DNA of 64,000 nucleotides, taken from contig JAKVHY010000009.1 in NCBI GenBank assembly GCA_023284085.1, positions 92,948 to 156,947 on the forward strand, written 5' to 3'. Positions within the stretch are counted from its first letter, which is position 1. Each line of letters begins with the position of its first letter. Positions 18,842-27,513 of the stretch are shown here, piece by piece. The notes below the pieces were generated by a model. The model was not told the origin of the DNA. It worked only from the letters and a program-made list of their open reading frames with translations, and did not search any database. The position numbers and the translations under genes were made by a program. This stretch comes from Shewanella benthica (lineage in GTDB: Bacteria; Pseudomonadota; Gammaproteobacteria; Enterobacterales; Shewanellaceae).

Positions 18842-18880
18842 AGGGGGGCAAAAATCCGAGTACAGAAAACCGGCCCCCCT
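18842..18880 (-). promoter_or_regulatory. GC-rich hairpin immediately upstream of the mneA ribosome site
   Basis: Stem AGGGGGGC / GCCCCCCT (18842-18849 with 18873-18880). On the minus strand it ends just before ATAAGGAAG and the TTG start. It could be part of the riboswitch expression platform. Read on the plus strand it is followed by six Ts and could also end transcripts in that direction. Confidence 0.55.
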
Positions 18881-18915
18881 TTTTTATGGGCGGTCACTGC
18901 ACTCAGGTCTTGCAA

Positions 18916-18944
18916 AACAATATGAGTCATCACGTCATATTGTT
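18916..18944 (-). promoter_or_regulatory. Hairpin directly downstream of the Mn riboswitch aptamer
   Basis: A 10-bp perfect stem (AACAATATGA / TCATATTGTT) with a 9-base loop, next to the 3' side of the aptamer, followed on the minus strand by TTGC. It is a candidate switching or terminator hairpin. The T-run is short. Confidence 0.45.
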
Positions 18945-19060
18945 GTGAGCACCATGGCGTTGTGGCCAAGTATGTTGACACTCACTCAATCTTTGCCTCG
19001 AAGTAAATCGATTCAGACAACAAAGATTGCTCGCTACTCCCCTGAAGTAGAGGCGAGCAT
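18945..19060 (-). ncRNA. yybP-ykoY manganese riboswitch
   Basis: On the minus strand the leader has the two conserved loops of this class. CAGGGGAGTAGCGAGC lies 5' (plus coordinates 19029-19045) and GTCAACATACTTGG lies 3' (18966-18979). A 9-bp stem, CAATCTTTG with CAAAGATTG (18987-18995 with 19021-19029), lies between. A further GTGAG/CTCAC pairing closes the 3' arm. The position about 120-230 bases before a UPF0016 exporter gene is the known context for Mn2+ sensing. Exact ends are approximate. Confidence 0.87.
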
Positions 19061-19406
19061 TATACATTTTGAGGGTCGAGTGGCAATCTCTGAGTGCTAG
19101 AATTGGTGATTTTATTGAGTGGAAAAATCTCAGGTAACGTAAGTGTTTCCCCCTTGTTGGAAACTTATTGAGCCAGTGTTCAACTTGTTTACAGCTGCTA
19201 TAGATGGCTTGCTCACTAGGTTTGTAGCTGTTAATGTCCCTAGCAGTCATTTTAGAGAAAGAGCAGCAATGAAATATTCTTATCTGTTTTTAACCCGATT
19301 TATACAGCCTCAGTGGCTTTGTCGATAGGGTAAAACAACTATTAACTGAGCCATTGAGGCCAATTGAAAACAAGGTCGATAGACCCGATTCGATTGGAGG
19401 CTGTTA

Positions 19407-19472
19407 ATGAATATTAAAATTGCTAATTCTCTCCTTCAAAGTCGTTCTAAATCTGACCTACCAAAAATGTAG
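19407..19472 (+). CDS. Possible 21-residue leader or small protein
   Basis: An ATG at 19407 has GGAGG eight bases ahead, the strongest Shine-Dalgarno in this gap. The frame encodes MNIKIANSLLQ then SRSKSDLPKM and a TAG, 29 bases before the permease start. It has no Phe, Tyr or Trp codons, so a classic aromatic attenuation peptide is unlikely. It could be a translated small protein or a chance frame. Confidence 0.35.
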   Translation: MNIKIANSLLQSRSKSDLPKM

Positions 19473-19501
19473 AATAAAAATATATCTAACAGGACAATTT
19501 T

Positions 19502-20701
19502 GTGAATTTAAAAATGCTCGGCTCCATCGCTATCGTTGCGGGAACTGCAATCGGTGGCGGTATGTTAGCCCTACCTTTAGCGACTGCTTCTTTGGGTACA
19601 TTACCTGCGTTTCTCTTGCTCGTTGTGATCTGGGGGATCTCCATTTATACATCTTTGCTGATGTTAGAGATCAACTTACGCACTGGAGTAGGTGATAACG
19701 TCCATGCTATTACTGGCAAGATTTTAGGGAAAGTGGGTCAGTTAATTCAGGGGGCCTCATTTATGAGCCTACTGTTTGCGTTGACTATGGTATATCTGAT
19801 GGGCGGCTCGTCTCTGCTCGAGACTCGCTTCGAGCCTCTGGGTATCACCATGAATAACCAGGTCGCTGTGTTGTTATTCACTGTCTTCTTCGGCGGCTTG
19901 ATAGCAGTTGGGGTCAAATGGATCGATAAGGTTTCCCGCGTCCTCTTTACATCCATGGTCGTACTCTTAGTGATCGTGGTGGCCTTCTTACTCCCTGACG
20001 TGGATATGTCTGCGCTGCTAACCAGCACAGGTAGCGAACTTGTTTCTGGCAGCGAACTCAACAACTTATGGTTGGCAGCTATTCCTATCGTATTCACCTC
20101 GTTTGGTTTCCATGTGTGTATAGCGACCATAGTGCGCTACTTAGATGGCGATGCCGTATCGCTACGCAAAATTTTGATTATTGGTTCAACCATACCGCTT
20201 GTCAGCTATATTCTCTGGCTGATGGTGACTTTAGGCACCTTAGGCGGCGACAGAGTATATGGCTTCGAGGGTTCATTACCTCTGCTGGTGACGGCCTTAC
20301 AAGGTCTGGCTAATTCAGAGATTTTGAAGCAATGTATCGATCTCTTCGCTAACTTGGCGCTTATCACTTCCTTCCTGGGTGTGACCATGAGTCTGTTTGA
20401 CTATGTGGCCGAGTTGACTCGAGCTAGAGATGATTTTTCGGGACGGGCTAAGACCTGGCTTATCACCTTTATCCCGCCACTCCTGTGTGCGCTTTATTAT
20501 CCCGATGGCTTCTTCAAGGTGTTAGGTTTTGCGGCAATTCCTTTGGTGATTATGATCATCTTCCTGCCGATTGCCATGGCACTGAAGCAGCGTAAACAGA
20601 ATCTGGGAGGCTATCAGGTCTCTGGTGGTAGTGCGGCTCTGGGTGTTGCTGGTGTATTAGGCGCTGTAATTATTACCGCTCAGTTACTGGTTGCACTATA
20701 A
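19502..20701 (+). CDS. tyrP: Aromatic amino acid permease (TyrP/Mtr family)
   Basis: 399 residues with about eleven spans. The N-terminus, LGSIAIVAGTAIGGGMLALP, is the hallmark of the hydroxy/aromatic amino acid permease family. YTSLLMLEINL and the mid-protein FTSFGFHVCIATIVRY also match the tyrosine permease pattern. It imports Tyr and perhaps Trp or Phe by proton symport. It starts at GTG 19502 with AGGA about seven bases ahead. No convincing TyrR box was found. The exact substrate is not decidable. Confidence 0.88.
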   Translation: MNLKMLGSIAIVAGTAIGGGMLALPLATASLGTLPAFLLLVVIWGISIYTSLLMLEINLRTGVGDNVHAITGKILGKVGQLIQGASFMSLLFALTMVYLMGGSSLLETRFEPLGITMNNQVAVLLFTVFFGGLIAVGVKWIDKVSRVLFTSMVVLLVIVVAFLLPDVDMSALLTSTGSELVSGSELNNLWLAAIPIVFTSFGFHVCIATIVRYLDGDAVSLRKILIIGSTIPLVSYILWLMVTLGTLGGDRVYGFEGSLPLLVTALQGLANSEILKQCIDLFANLALITSFLGVTMSLFDYVAELTRARDDFSGRAKTWLITFIPPLLCALYYPDGFFKVLGFAAIPLVIMIIFLPIAMALKQRKQNLGGYQVSGGSAALGVAGVLGAVIITAQLLVAL

Positions 20702-20830
20702 GTTGTTGGGCTATAAGCCCAAGCTGATGGCAAGCTAAGTTAACGTTTTTCCCTTTAAATAGTGTTGAGTTTTACTTGAAATAGTAAGGGGATAAGTCAA
20801 AGCCTGTCTTAATGGCTGTGGCATATGATA

Positions 20831-20869
20831 AAGTCGGGTCCGAATAGTAATATTTGGCTCGGCTTTTTT
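20831..20869 (+). terminator. Terminator after the aromatic permease
   Basis: An imperfect stem AAGTCGGGTCCGAATA with TATTTGGCTCGGCTT (several G-U pairs), followed by Ts. Confidence 0.7.
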
Positions 20870-20963
20870 ATTGCCTGAGTTTTAGCAAGATGGCTACATA
20901 AGCAAGCACAAGTAAAACAGAATAAGAATTATCGACTAATAATTAAAAAATGGACTTAACAAA

Positions 20964-23120
20964 ATGAAGAAATGGCTTCTCACCGTCGCTGTCGCCGCCA
21001 CTTTTGGCGCACAGGCCGACGAAGGTATGTGGCAACCATACCAACTGCCCGCAATGGCTGATGAATTAAAGGCTAAGGGATTAGAGATTGATGTGGAATC
21101 TATCTCTAAATTAACCGAATTTCCAATGAATGCCGTCATTAGCTTAGGCGGTTGTACGGCATCATTCGTCTCACCAAAGGGGCTTGTGGTCACTAACCAT
21201 CATTGTGCCTATGGTTCGATTCAATATAACTCGACGCCGGAGAAGAACCTGCTTAAAGATGGCTTCCTGGCCAAGTCTTATGGTGAAGAGCTTCAGGCTA
21301 CTCCGGGTTCACGTATCTATGTGACCGAAGCCGTGACAGATGTGACCGATAAGGTTAAGAAAGGCTTAGAGAACAAGCTTGGCAACGCCTTCTATCAGGG
21401 CATTGAGCAGAGAGAAAAGTCATTAGTTGCCGACTGTGAGGCCGAGGATGGCTATCGCTGCCAGGTATACAGTTTCCACGGTGGTTTGGAATATTATCTG
21501 GTTAAGCAACTAGAGATCCGCGATGTGCGTCTGGTGTATAACCCTGCGGCCAGCGTAGGCAAGTATGGCGGCGATATCGATAACTGGATGTGGCCACGTC
21601 ATACCGGTGATTTCTCTTTCTACCGTGGCTATGTGTCTAAAGACGGCAAGCCTGCGGATTTCAGCAAAGACAATGTCCCTTACGAGCCAAAAAGTTTCCT
21701 AAAGGTTTCGGCTAAAGGCGTGAGTGATGGCGATTTCGTTATGGTGGCAGGTTACCCTGGTCGTACTAATCGTTACCGCACGGCCAATGAAGTCGAGAAT
21801 CAGTTCGAGTGGGCCTACCCTGAAGGTAAGATGTTACGTGAGCGTTTCATCGAGATCATCAAGGAGACAGCACCTGAGGGCAGTGATGAGCGTATCAAGT
21901 ATGAAAGCCTGATCGCCGGCCTGGCAAACTACGCTAAGAACTTCACCTCTATGATCGAATTTTATGGTAAGTCGCCCATGCTTGATGATCGTAAGGGTCG
22001 TGAGTCTGAACTGGCTAGCTGGATCAATAAAGATAGCAAGCGTAAGGCAAAATACGGTAAGACGCTGGCAGAGCTAGATAAACTGATTGCCGAAGGTCAA
22101 GATCATCAGGCTAGAGATATTATCTTAGGCTATATTCGTTACACCACTATGGTGCCAACTGCGCGTAAGTTGTATCGTTTGGCCAATGAGAAACAGCTGG
22201 ATGATATGGCTCGTGAGCCTGGTTACCAGGAACGTGACATGATCCGTTTCAAGTCGAGTATGGAGCGTATCGACCGTCGTTATGCAGCCAGTGTCGATAA
22301 GGCAATGTTGTTTGACATGCTTAAGCGCTACGCCGTACTACCGAGTAGTGAGCGTATTTCGGCTCTGGACAAGGTATTTGGCATCGGCAAGAAGCTAGAT
22401 GAGAAGAAGCTGTCTAAAACTCTGAATAAGATGTATGCCAAGACGACACTAGGCGACATGGATACACGCCTGGCTTGGTTAGACAAGTCGGTTGCCGACT
22501 TTAACGCCTCGAACGATCCTTTCATTCAGTTTGCCGTGGCCATGTATGACACAGACATGAAAACCGAGAAGAAGGATAAGGAGCTGGCGGGTAAGCTGAT
22601 GAAGGTGCGCCCTCAGTATATGGACGCCATTATCGCTTACAACACGCAGCAGGGTAAGCCGGTTTACGCCGATGCAAACTCAAGCCTGCGCGTGACTGTG
22701 GGCCATGTGAAAGGTTACTCACCTCAAGATGGTTTGAAGGCTGTGCCGTTTACGCGTCTGGAAGGTATTTTAGCGAAAGACACTGGCGCGGATCCATTCG
22801 ATGCGCCGTCTAAGCAGCTGGAGCTCATTAAGCAGAAGCAGTACGGTGATTTCTACATGAAGTCTATCGACTCTGTGCCGGTTAACTTCCTGTCGACGCT
22901 AGATACCACTGGTGGTAACTCAGGTTCACCGACCTTAAACGGTCGTGCCGAGCTTGTGGGCCTGTTATTCGATGGTGTTTACGAGAGTATTATCGGTGAT
23001 TGGGGTTACGATCCTGAGACTAACCGTTCTATCCAGGTCGATAGCCGTTACATGCTCTGGGTGATGAAGTATCTGGATAATGCAGATAACTTATTAGCCG
23101 AAATGGAAATTGTTTACTAA
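20964..23120 (+). CDS. S46-family dipeptidyl-peptidase (DPP7-like)
   Basis: 718 residues, the usual family length. Signal peptide MKKWLLTVAVAATFGAQA. The trypsin-like triad is seen as His in LVVTNHHCAYGSIQ (about 78) and the nucleophile Ser in TTGGNSGSPTLNG (about 652). The substrate-pocket position that is Arg in acidic-specific DPP11 appears as Gly here (LLFDGVYES), which points to DPP7-type preference for hydrophobic residues. It acts in the periplasm, removing dipeptides from peptide N-termini. ATG 20964 is the only sensible start. Confidence 0.93.
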   Translation: MKKWLLTVAVAATFGAQADEGMWQPYQLPAMADELKAKGLEIDVESISKLTEFPMNAVISLGGCTASFVSPKGLVVTNHHCAYGSIQYNSTPEKNLLKDGFLAKSYGEELQATPGSRIYVTEAVTDVTDKVKKGLENKLGNAFYQGIEQREKSLVADCEAEDGYRCQVYSFHGGLEYYLVKQLEIRDVRLVYNPAASVGKYGGDIDNWMWPRHTGDFSFYRGYVSKDGKPADFSKDNVPYEPKSFLKVSAKGVSDGDFVMVAGYPGRTNRYRTANEVENQFEWAYPEGKMLRERFIEIIKETAPEGSDERIKYESLIAGLANYAKNFTSMIEFYGKSPMLDDRKGRESELASWINKDSKRKAKYGKTLAELDKLIAEGQDHQARDIILGYIRYTTMVPTARKLYRLANEKQLDDMAREPGYQERDMIRFKSSMERIDRRYAASVDKAMLFDMLKRYAVLPSSERISALDKVFGIGKKLDEKKLSKTLNKMYAKTTLGDMDTRLAWLDKSVADFNASNDPFIQFAVAMYDTDMKTEKKDKELAGKLMKVRPQYMDAIIAYNTQQGKPVYADANSSLRVTVGHVKGYSPQDGLKAVPFTRLEGILAKDTGADPFDAPSKQLELIKQKQYGDFYMKSIDSVPVNFLSTLDTTGGNSGSPTLNGRAELVGLLFDGVYESIIGDWGYDPETNRSIQVDSRYMLWVMKYLDNADNLLAEMEIVY

Positions 23121-23133
23121 ATAAGTGAATAGA

Positions 23134-23162
23134 TACGAGTTCCTAGGTCCTAGGAACTCGTG
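23134..23162. terminator. Convergent palindromic terminator overlapping the rluF-like stop codon
   Basis: ACGAGTTCCTAGG pairs with TCCTAGGAACTCGT, followed on the plus strand by GTTTTCTTTT. It closes the S46 peptidase transcript. The minus-strand pseudouridine synthase stop (TAG at 23150-23152) sits inside the right arm. Confidence 0.75.
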
Positions 23163-23890
23163 TTTTCTTTTAACTTTTCTACTTCTTGCTCGGTTAACTC
23201 CCTCATCTCTCCCTCCTCTAGATCACCTAGCTTAAGTGTCTGTATCTGTACCCGCTTAAGATCGATCACCTTATAGCCTAATGCCTGACTCATGCGGCGG
23301 ATCTGTCGGTTAAGCCCTTGGGTGAGTATGATCTCAAACTTGTCATTATCAAGATGGGTCATCTTACAGGGAAGTGTGGTGACATCCCGGTAGCTGACGC
23401 CCTGGGCCATACTGATTAAGAAACGGTTATCGAAATTGCGATCAACTTGCACATGATAAGTCTTGCTATGACCGAACTCCGGGTGCATTAACTTCTGGGT
23501 TAATTCACCATCGTTGGTTAATAGCAGCTGACCTCGAGAGTCCTTGTCTAAGCGGCCCACAGGGTAGAGCCTGGGGCTAGCTGGCAGCAAATGTAATAGA
23601 GAGCTGGGGTCGTGGGGTAAGAGGCGGCAGTCTGTGCCGACAGACTTATTGAGCATCCAGTACTGTTTAGACTCGATTCCCTGAATAAGCACACCATCGA
23701 ATTTGAGTATCTCTTGGCTGATAAAGCCTGAATTGCTGTCGGTTAAGCTGATGGTATCTATATGGTTGGCGAGGCGTCCATCTATGGTGATTTGACCGTC
23801 TCTGATATAGCGAGTCGCGGCCCTGCGGGAGCAGAGCCCAGTCATGGCAAGGTATTTAGCCAGACGAATATTAGGGTTATCTTGTGTCAT
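23150..23890 (-). CDS. rluF: RluF/RsuA-family pseudouridine synthase
   Basis: 246 residues. An N-terminal S4 RNA-binding domain (about 8-55, LAKYLAMTGLCSRRAATRYI) precedes the catalytic domain with VGRLDKDSRGQLLLTNDG, whose Asp is catalytic. QGLNRQIRRMSQALGY follows. The order and spacing resemble RluF (23S rRNA/tRNA-Tyr pseudouridylation) more than RsuA, but the protein is shorter than E. coli RluF and lacks its basic C-terminal tail. The symbol is tentative. ATG at 23890. Confidence 0.85.
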   Translation of the reverse strand: MTQDNPNIRLAKYLAMTGLCSRRAATRYIRDGQITIDGRLANHIDTISLTDSNSGFISQEILKFDGVLIQGIESKQYWMLNKSVGTDCRLLPHDPSSLLHLLPASPRLYPVGRLDKDSRGQLLLTNDGELTQKLMHPEFGHSKTYHVQVDRNFDNRFLISMAQGVSYRDVTTLPCKMTHLDNDKFEIILTQGLNRQIRRMSQALGYKVIDLKRVQIQTLKLGDLEEGEMRELTEQEVEKLKENTSS

Positions 23891-23963
23891 TGATTAGCGT
23901 CGTGATGGTGTAAATAGAGTCTAGCCGCAAGGTTAGCACCTAAACCCGTTTAACTGCCACTAA

Positions 23964-24011
23964 GTTTAAAGAGGGGCTGCCAGCCAGGTTTAAAGAAGGG
24001 CTACCAGTCTG
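23964..24011. repeat. 24-bp imperfect direct repeat at the DUF998 gene end
   Basis: Two adjacent 24-base units (GTTTAAAGAGGGGCTGCCAG.. and GTTTAAAGAAGGGCTACCAG..). The second contains the stop codon of the minus-strand DUF998 gene. Confidence 0.7.
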
Positions 24012-24708
24012 ACATCTGCTTCTGTGACTCTAGATAATGCTGCTCAATGGCTAATTTTCTGATATTTAGTGCCAGTAACACGCACCAGAGCATGGTGATA
24101 TTGGTTTGCAACCACATATTTAGCGCGACCCAGCAGACGTCGCCTTCTTCATGTAAACAAGGGGTGAAGTCTAAGGTGTTCCAATCTAGCTGATAGATGA
24201 GGCCGGATGCACTGATAAAACCAAAGATGGCCAATATAAACAGGGGTCTTGAACAGATCTCTTTATGGGAAAATCGAGTAGAAATAGTCAACAGGTGGAG
24301 AATAAATGTGGCCAACAGGAAGCTGGTGGACACCAGTCTATGTTCGTCTAAATAATTTATGGGAAAGACACCAATTAGCATAATAGACAGGCCGACCCAA
24401 GAGCCTGTAATCGATAAAAAGTGACTAAAGTCGCCTAGCTTAAGCAAATACAGGCCATACATGGCGAGCAGAATACATGAACCAGCGATAATCAGTGACA
24501 TGTTGAAGACATAGGCCAGAGGTGAGTGAACATAATCACCGAGGAAGTCTGAACGCCTGAAAAAGACCTGCACGCCGATATCTTGATATTCAGCCCAGAC
24601 AGAGATAGAGATCCCCACCGATGTGACCGCGGCACCGACTAAGATCATCAGTACCACTAATCTGTGTAGATCATAATGGGTTGAATGTGTTTTTAATTCA
24701 CCTTGCAT
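24001..24708 (-). CDS. DUF998-family membrane protein
   Basis: 235 residues with six spans at about 15-35, 62-85, 92-112, 127-143, 153-173 and 195-215. A periplasmic loop holds FRRSDFLGDYVHSPLAYVFN. A WVGLSIMLIGVFPINYLDEHRLVST segment (given in two overlapping parts of the family pattern) marks DUF998. Function unknown. ATG 24708. It lies between the pseudouridine synthase and the MetT-like gene, on the same strand but separated from the latter by a terminator. Confidence 0.75.
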   Translation of the reverse strand: MQGELKTHSTHYDLHRLVVLMILVGAAVTSVGISISVWAEYQDIGVQVFFRRSDFLGDYVHSPLAYVFNMSLIIAGSCILLAMYGLYLLKLGDFSHFLSITGSWVGLSIMLIGVFPINYLDEHRLVSTSFLLATFILHLLTISTRFSHKEICSRPLFILAIFGFISASGLIYQLDWNTLDFTPCLHEEGDVCWVALNMWLQTNITMLWCVLLALNIRKLAIEQHYLESQKQMSDW

Positions 24709-24748
24709 CGCTATCTTCTGCTTGTATCACATATGGATTTTAAAACTA

Positions 24749-24778
24749 AAAAAGGAGCGCAGTAAGCTGCACTCCTTT
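24749..24778 (-). terminator. Intrinsic terminator downstream of the MetT-like gene
   Basis: Stem AAAGGAGCGCAG / CTGCACTCCTTT (one mismatch), followed on the minus strand by a T-run (As at 24748-24753). It separates this transcript from the DUF998 gene. Confidence 0.75.
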
Positions 24779-24951
24779 ACTTGTATCGACGTTTACAAAT
24801 TACGTCGAAATTGAATATCCCTATCGTTTCAGCAAAACCAAGCTCTTGGGAGCAATATTAAGTTAAGCTTAATTGGATATCAATTTGCCCTATTTAAGCT
24901 GCACCTGCAATACCACATTAGTTGTAGCCATTTTCAAGATGCACGGCGGGA

Positions 24952-26313
24952 TTAGCTGGCACGCTTACGGAAGATGACAATTGAGATAGCAACTAAGGCC
25001 AAGATCATGCAATACCAGGCGTGAGTTACCACTTCCAGTGGCGAGATGCTAAAGGTCGATGCGATAAGCAAGGCCTGAGCTCCATATGGAATGAGTCCCT
25101 GAATAATACAGGAGAAGATATCCATGATGCTGGCTGCGCGTTTAGGGGTTACTTCGTGTTTCTGTGCCAGCTCTTTAGCGATATCGCCAGTTACCACAAT
25201 TGATACCGTGTTATTGGCGACACAGGTATTTGTTAGGGCAACGATGCCTGCCATGCCTAATTCAGATGCGCGAGTCGAAGCGCCACCTTTGGCCTTGGAG
25301 AATTTCGCGATTAACTTTTCAATTTGCTTACTGACGAATGCCAGACCACCTTGCTGTTGCATCAGTGCCGCTAGACCACCCACTAACATGGAAAGGATGA
25401 AGATCTCTTGCATGTTGCCAAAACCGGTATAGATATCCTGACCGAATTGGATTACGCCGTAATCCATAGTGACCAGGCCTGTGATACCAGCGAGCAGGAT
25501 ACCGATAGTCAGTACTACAAAGACGTTCAGGCCTGAGACGGCTAATACTAAGATGGTTAGGTAAGGAATGACTTTAACAAAGTCTATCTCCTGGGCGGCT
25601 ACATCGGCCTGACCTTGACCCGCGAAGGTGAAAGCAATCAGGGTAATGATCGACGCTGGAATCGCAAAAATAAGGTTCTCTTTGAACTTATCTTTCATCT
25701 CACAACCTTGGGTACGTGTCGCCGCTATGGTCGTGTCGGAGATGATAGAGAGGTTGTCACCAAAAAGTGCACCAGAAATCACCGCGCCAGCCATCAAGGC
25801 TAGCTCTATCTGAGCTTCGTTGGCTACGCCAAGTGCGATAGGCGCGACTGCAGCGATAGTACCCATAGAGGTACCCATGGCTGTAGCGATGAAAGCTGCG
25901 ATGACGAAGAAGCCGGGTAAGAGTAAGTTAGATGGCACAAGTGACAAACCTAAAGCGACGGTGGCATCCACACCGCCAGTGGCTTTAGCCACGGCAGCAA
26001 ATGCACCAGCAAGCAAGTAAATCAAACACATGGCTATAATGTTTGCATGACCTATGCCGGCAATAAACGTCTCTATGCTCTGGTTGAGCTTCTCTTTAGA
26101 GATGATCAAGGCAAAGATAATTGCAGGCAGTATGGCTACGACGCTGGGTAGCTGATAGAAAGCAAAATCAACGCCCTGGCTCTGGAAGTAAACTCCGGCG
26201 CCGATAAATAGGCCGAGGAATAGAAATAACGGCAGCAGGGCAACAAATGAGGCCGTAGGTGTCTTGGTACTATCTGTTTGAGCGCTTGCTGAGGCATTGG
26301 TCGATGTGGTCAA
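24952..26313 (-). CDS. metT: NhaC-family transporter, probable methionine importer MetT
   Basis: 453 residues with about eleven spans. NhaC-family segments are TAMGTSMGTIAAVAPIALGV, ALFGDNLSIISDTTIAATRT and TNTCVANNTVSIV. By homology alone it would be called a Na+/H+ antiporter. However, 99-130 bp upstream lie four 8-bp-phased MetJ boxes, and comparative genomics has named the MetJ- or SAM-regulated NhaC-type proteins MetT, a methionine transporter. The start is TTG 26313 after GAGAAGAC. Annotation as methionine importer rests on the operator plus the family; biochemical role is inferred. Confidence 0.8.
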   Translation of the reverse strand: MTTSTNASASAQTDSTKTPTASFVALLPLFLFLGLFIGAGVYFQSQGVDFAFYQLPSVVAILPAIIFALIISKEKLNQSIETFIAGIGHANIIAMCLIYLLAGAFAAVAKATGGVDATVALGLSLVPSNLLLPGFFVIAAFIATAMGTSMGTIAAVAPIALGVANEAQIELALMAGAVISGALFGDNLSIISDTTIAATRTQGCEMKDKFKENLIFAIPASIITLIAFTFAGQGQADVAAQEIDFVKVIPYLTILVLAVSGLNVFVVLTIGILLAGITGLVTMDYGVIQFGQDIYTGFGNMQEIFILSMLVGGLAALMQQQGGLAFVSKQIEKLIAKFSKAKGGASTRASELGMAGIVALTNTCVANNTVSIVVTGDIAKELAQKHEVTPKRAASIMDIFSCIIQGLIPYGAQALLIASTFSISPLEVVTHAWYCMILALVAISIVIFRKRAS

Positions 26314-26411
26314 AGTCTTCTCTCTTATCTTGTCACTTTAGTCTTAAGCTCAAAATCGGTCGGCATAAGCAGAATGGTAGATCTCAATAGTTGGCAGGAT
26401 ATGAGATAAAT

Positions 26412-26443
26412 AGACGCCTGTCAATTTAGACGTCTAGATGTTT
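26412..26443 (-). promoter_or_regulatory. Candidate MetJ operator (four phased met boxes)
   Basis: Consecutive octamers against the met box AGACGTCT: AGACGCCT (7/8, 26412-26419), GTCAATTT (2/8), AGACGTCT (8/8, 26428-26435) and AGATGTTT (6/8, 26436-26443). The exact 8-base phasing is how MetJ dimers tile operators. It lies 99-130 bp before the minus-strand start at 26313. The rest of the 456-bp gap to the next gene (26770) shows nothing else. Confidence 0.75.
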
Positions 26444-26769
26444 TTACTTCCATTTTTCTTTTTCTTGTCAGATTACTATATCTGTTGCTATCTCACTGTT
26501 TGTTGGCGATTTTACTGTGCTGGTCATTTTTATACATTGGGACACTCTTGTTATGGAGTTGCAACTAAAGGTAAGCGTTTGGTTGTTTTTTTCACATAAG
26601 GTTATTAACGACAGTTTCTAGTACTTACTTGAACAAGCACGCTCATTTTACTGGTGTCTTGTAGAAAGAGTCGAAACCAAGTTATTTTATTCGAAAAAAG
26701 TCAGTTCAGGCTATACAAGCCATCATAGGAAAATTAAAATGTTTGTCTTGAAATACAAGGGGTCAAAGC

Positions 26770-27297
26770 ATGAAGTTACAAGAGATAGATAAAGTTGTAT
26801 ATCGTAAGCACCTGAATACCGTCACAATCACGCTGGTTGCTAGTCTCATCTTGCTATCGTTGGCTTTTGGAACCGGTCTTATTGCCTTGTTTGGTGATGC
26901 TAAGGACATGAGCGCTGAGGCGACTGGGAATTTTCAATGGAACTTACTCGGTGTGATCTTGGCGGCCATTATTTCTGTGGCCATATTGACGCATTTTAAA
27001 CATCATCCTTATCTGGTTGAGGTCTATTATGTATGGAAACTCAAAGCGCTGCATAACCGTGTCTATCGTCGATTGAAGAAGATCAAGGCCGCCGCTGCTA
27101 ACTATGATATCGATGCCTTGATCATATTAAGTTTCTATTATCAGAGTCAGAAGCAGGTCTATCTGCTAGATAACAACACGCTTACCCTGAGCAAGTTGGA
27201 GAAAGATATCAGTGATCTTCAAGGCAGAATTAGTGAACGCAATCTGACCGTATCGCCTGAAGACTTTAACGCCGCATTACTCAGCAAGTTTAAATAG
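26770..27297 (+). CDS. DUF3087 membrane protein
   Basis: 175 residues with two spans (about 16-40 and 57-77). A conserved cytoplasmic part follows (YVWKLKALHNRVYRRLKKIK, then FYYQSQKQVYLLDNNTLTLS), the DUF3087 pattern. Function unknown. ATG 26770 with AAGGGG upstream. It is divergent from the MetT-like gene and monocistronic. Confidence 0.8.
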   Translation: MKLQEIDKVVYRKHLNTVTITLVASLILLSLAFGTGLIALFGDAKDMSAEATGNFQWNLLGVILAAIISVAILTHFKHHPYLVEVYYVWKLKALHNRVYRRLKKIKAAAANYDIDALIILSFYYQSQKQVYLLDNNTLTLSKLEKDISDLQGRISERNLTVSPEDFNAALLSKFK

Positions 27298-27513
27298 GGG
27301 CTAGGATCCCAGATCTTCATCGGTGGCTTTATTAGAGATAGTGAAGCCTAGCTACTTCTCAGCTAGGTAAGTTGACTCGTTTGTAATATGACTTATGGCC
27401 TAAAAATCTACCACAGAGAATGGCGGTGATCGATATAAAGTGTTAACTACTCGATATGGAGTTATTAAGCATGGGCTCACTGAGTTTAAGGTGACCAGTG
27501 TGAGGTGGTAGAG

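Noticed and set aside
19180..19200. TyrR-like box (TGTTCA..TTTACA) before the aromatic permease
   Set aside because: The spacing is one base short and only one half-site matches; not enough to call.
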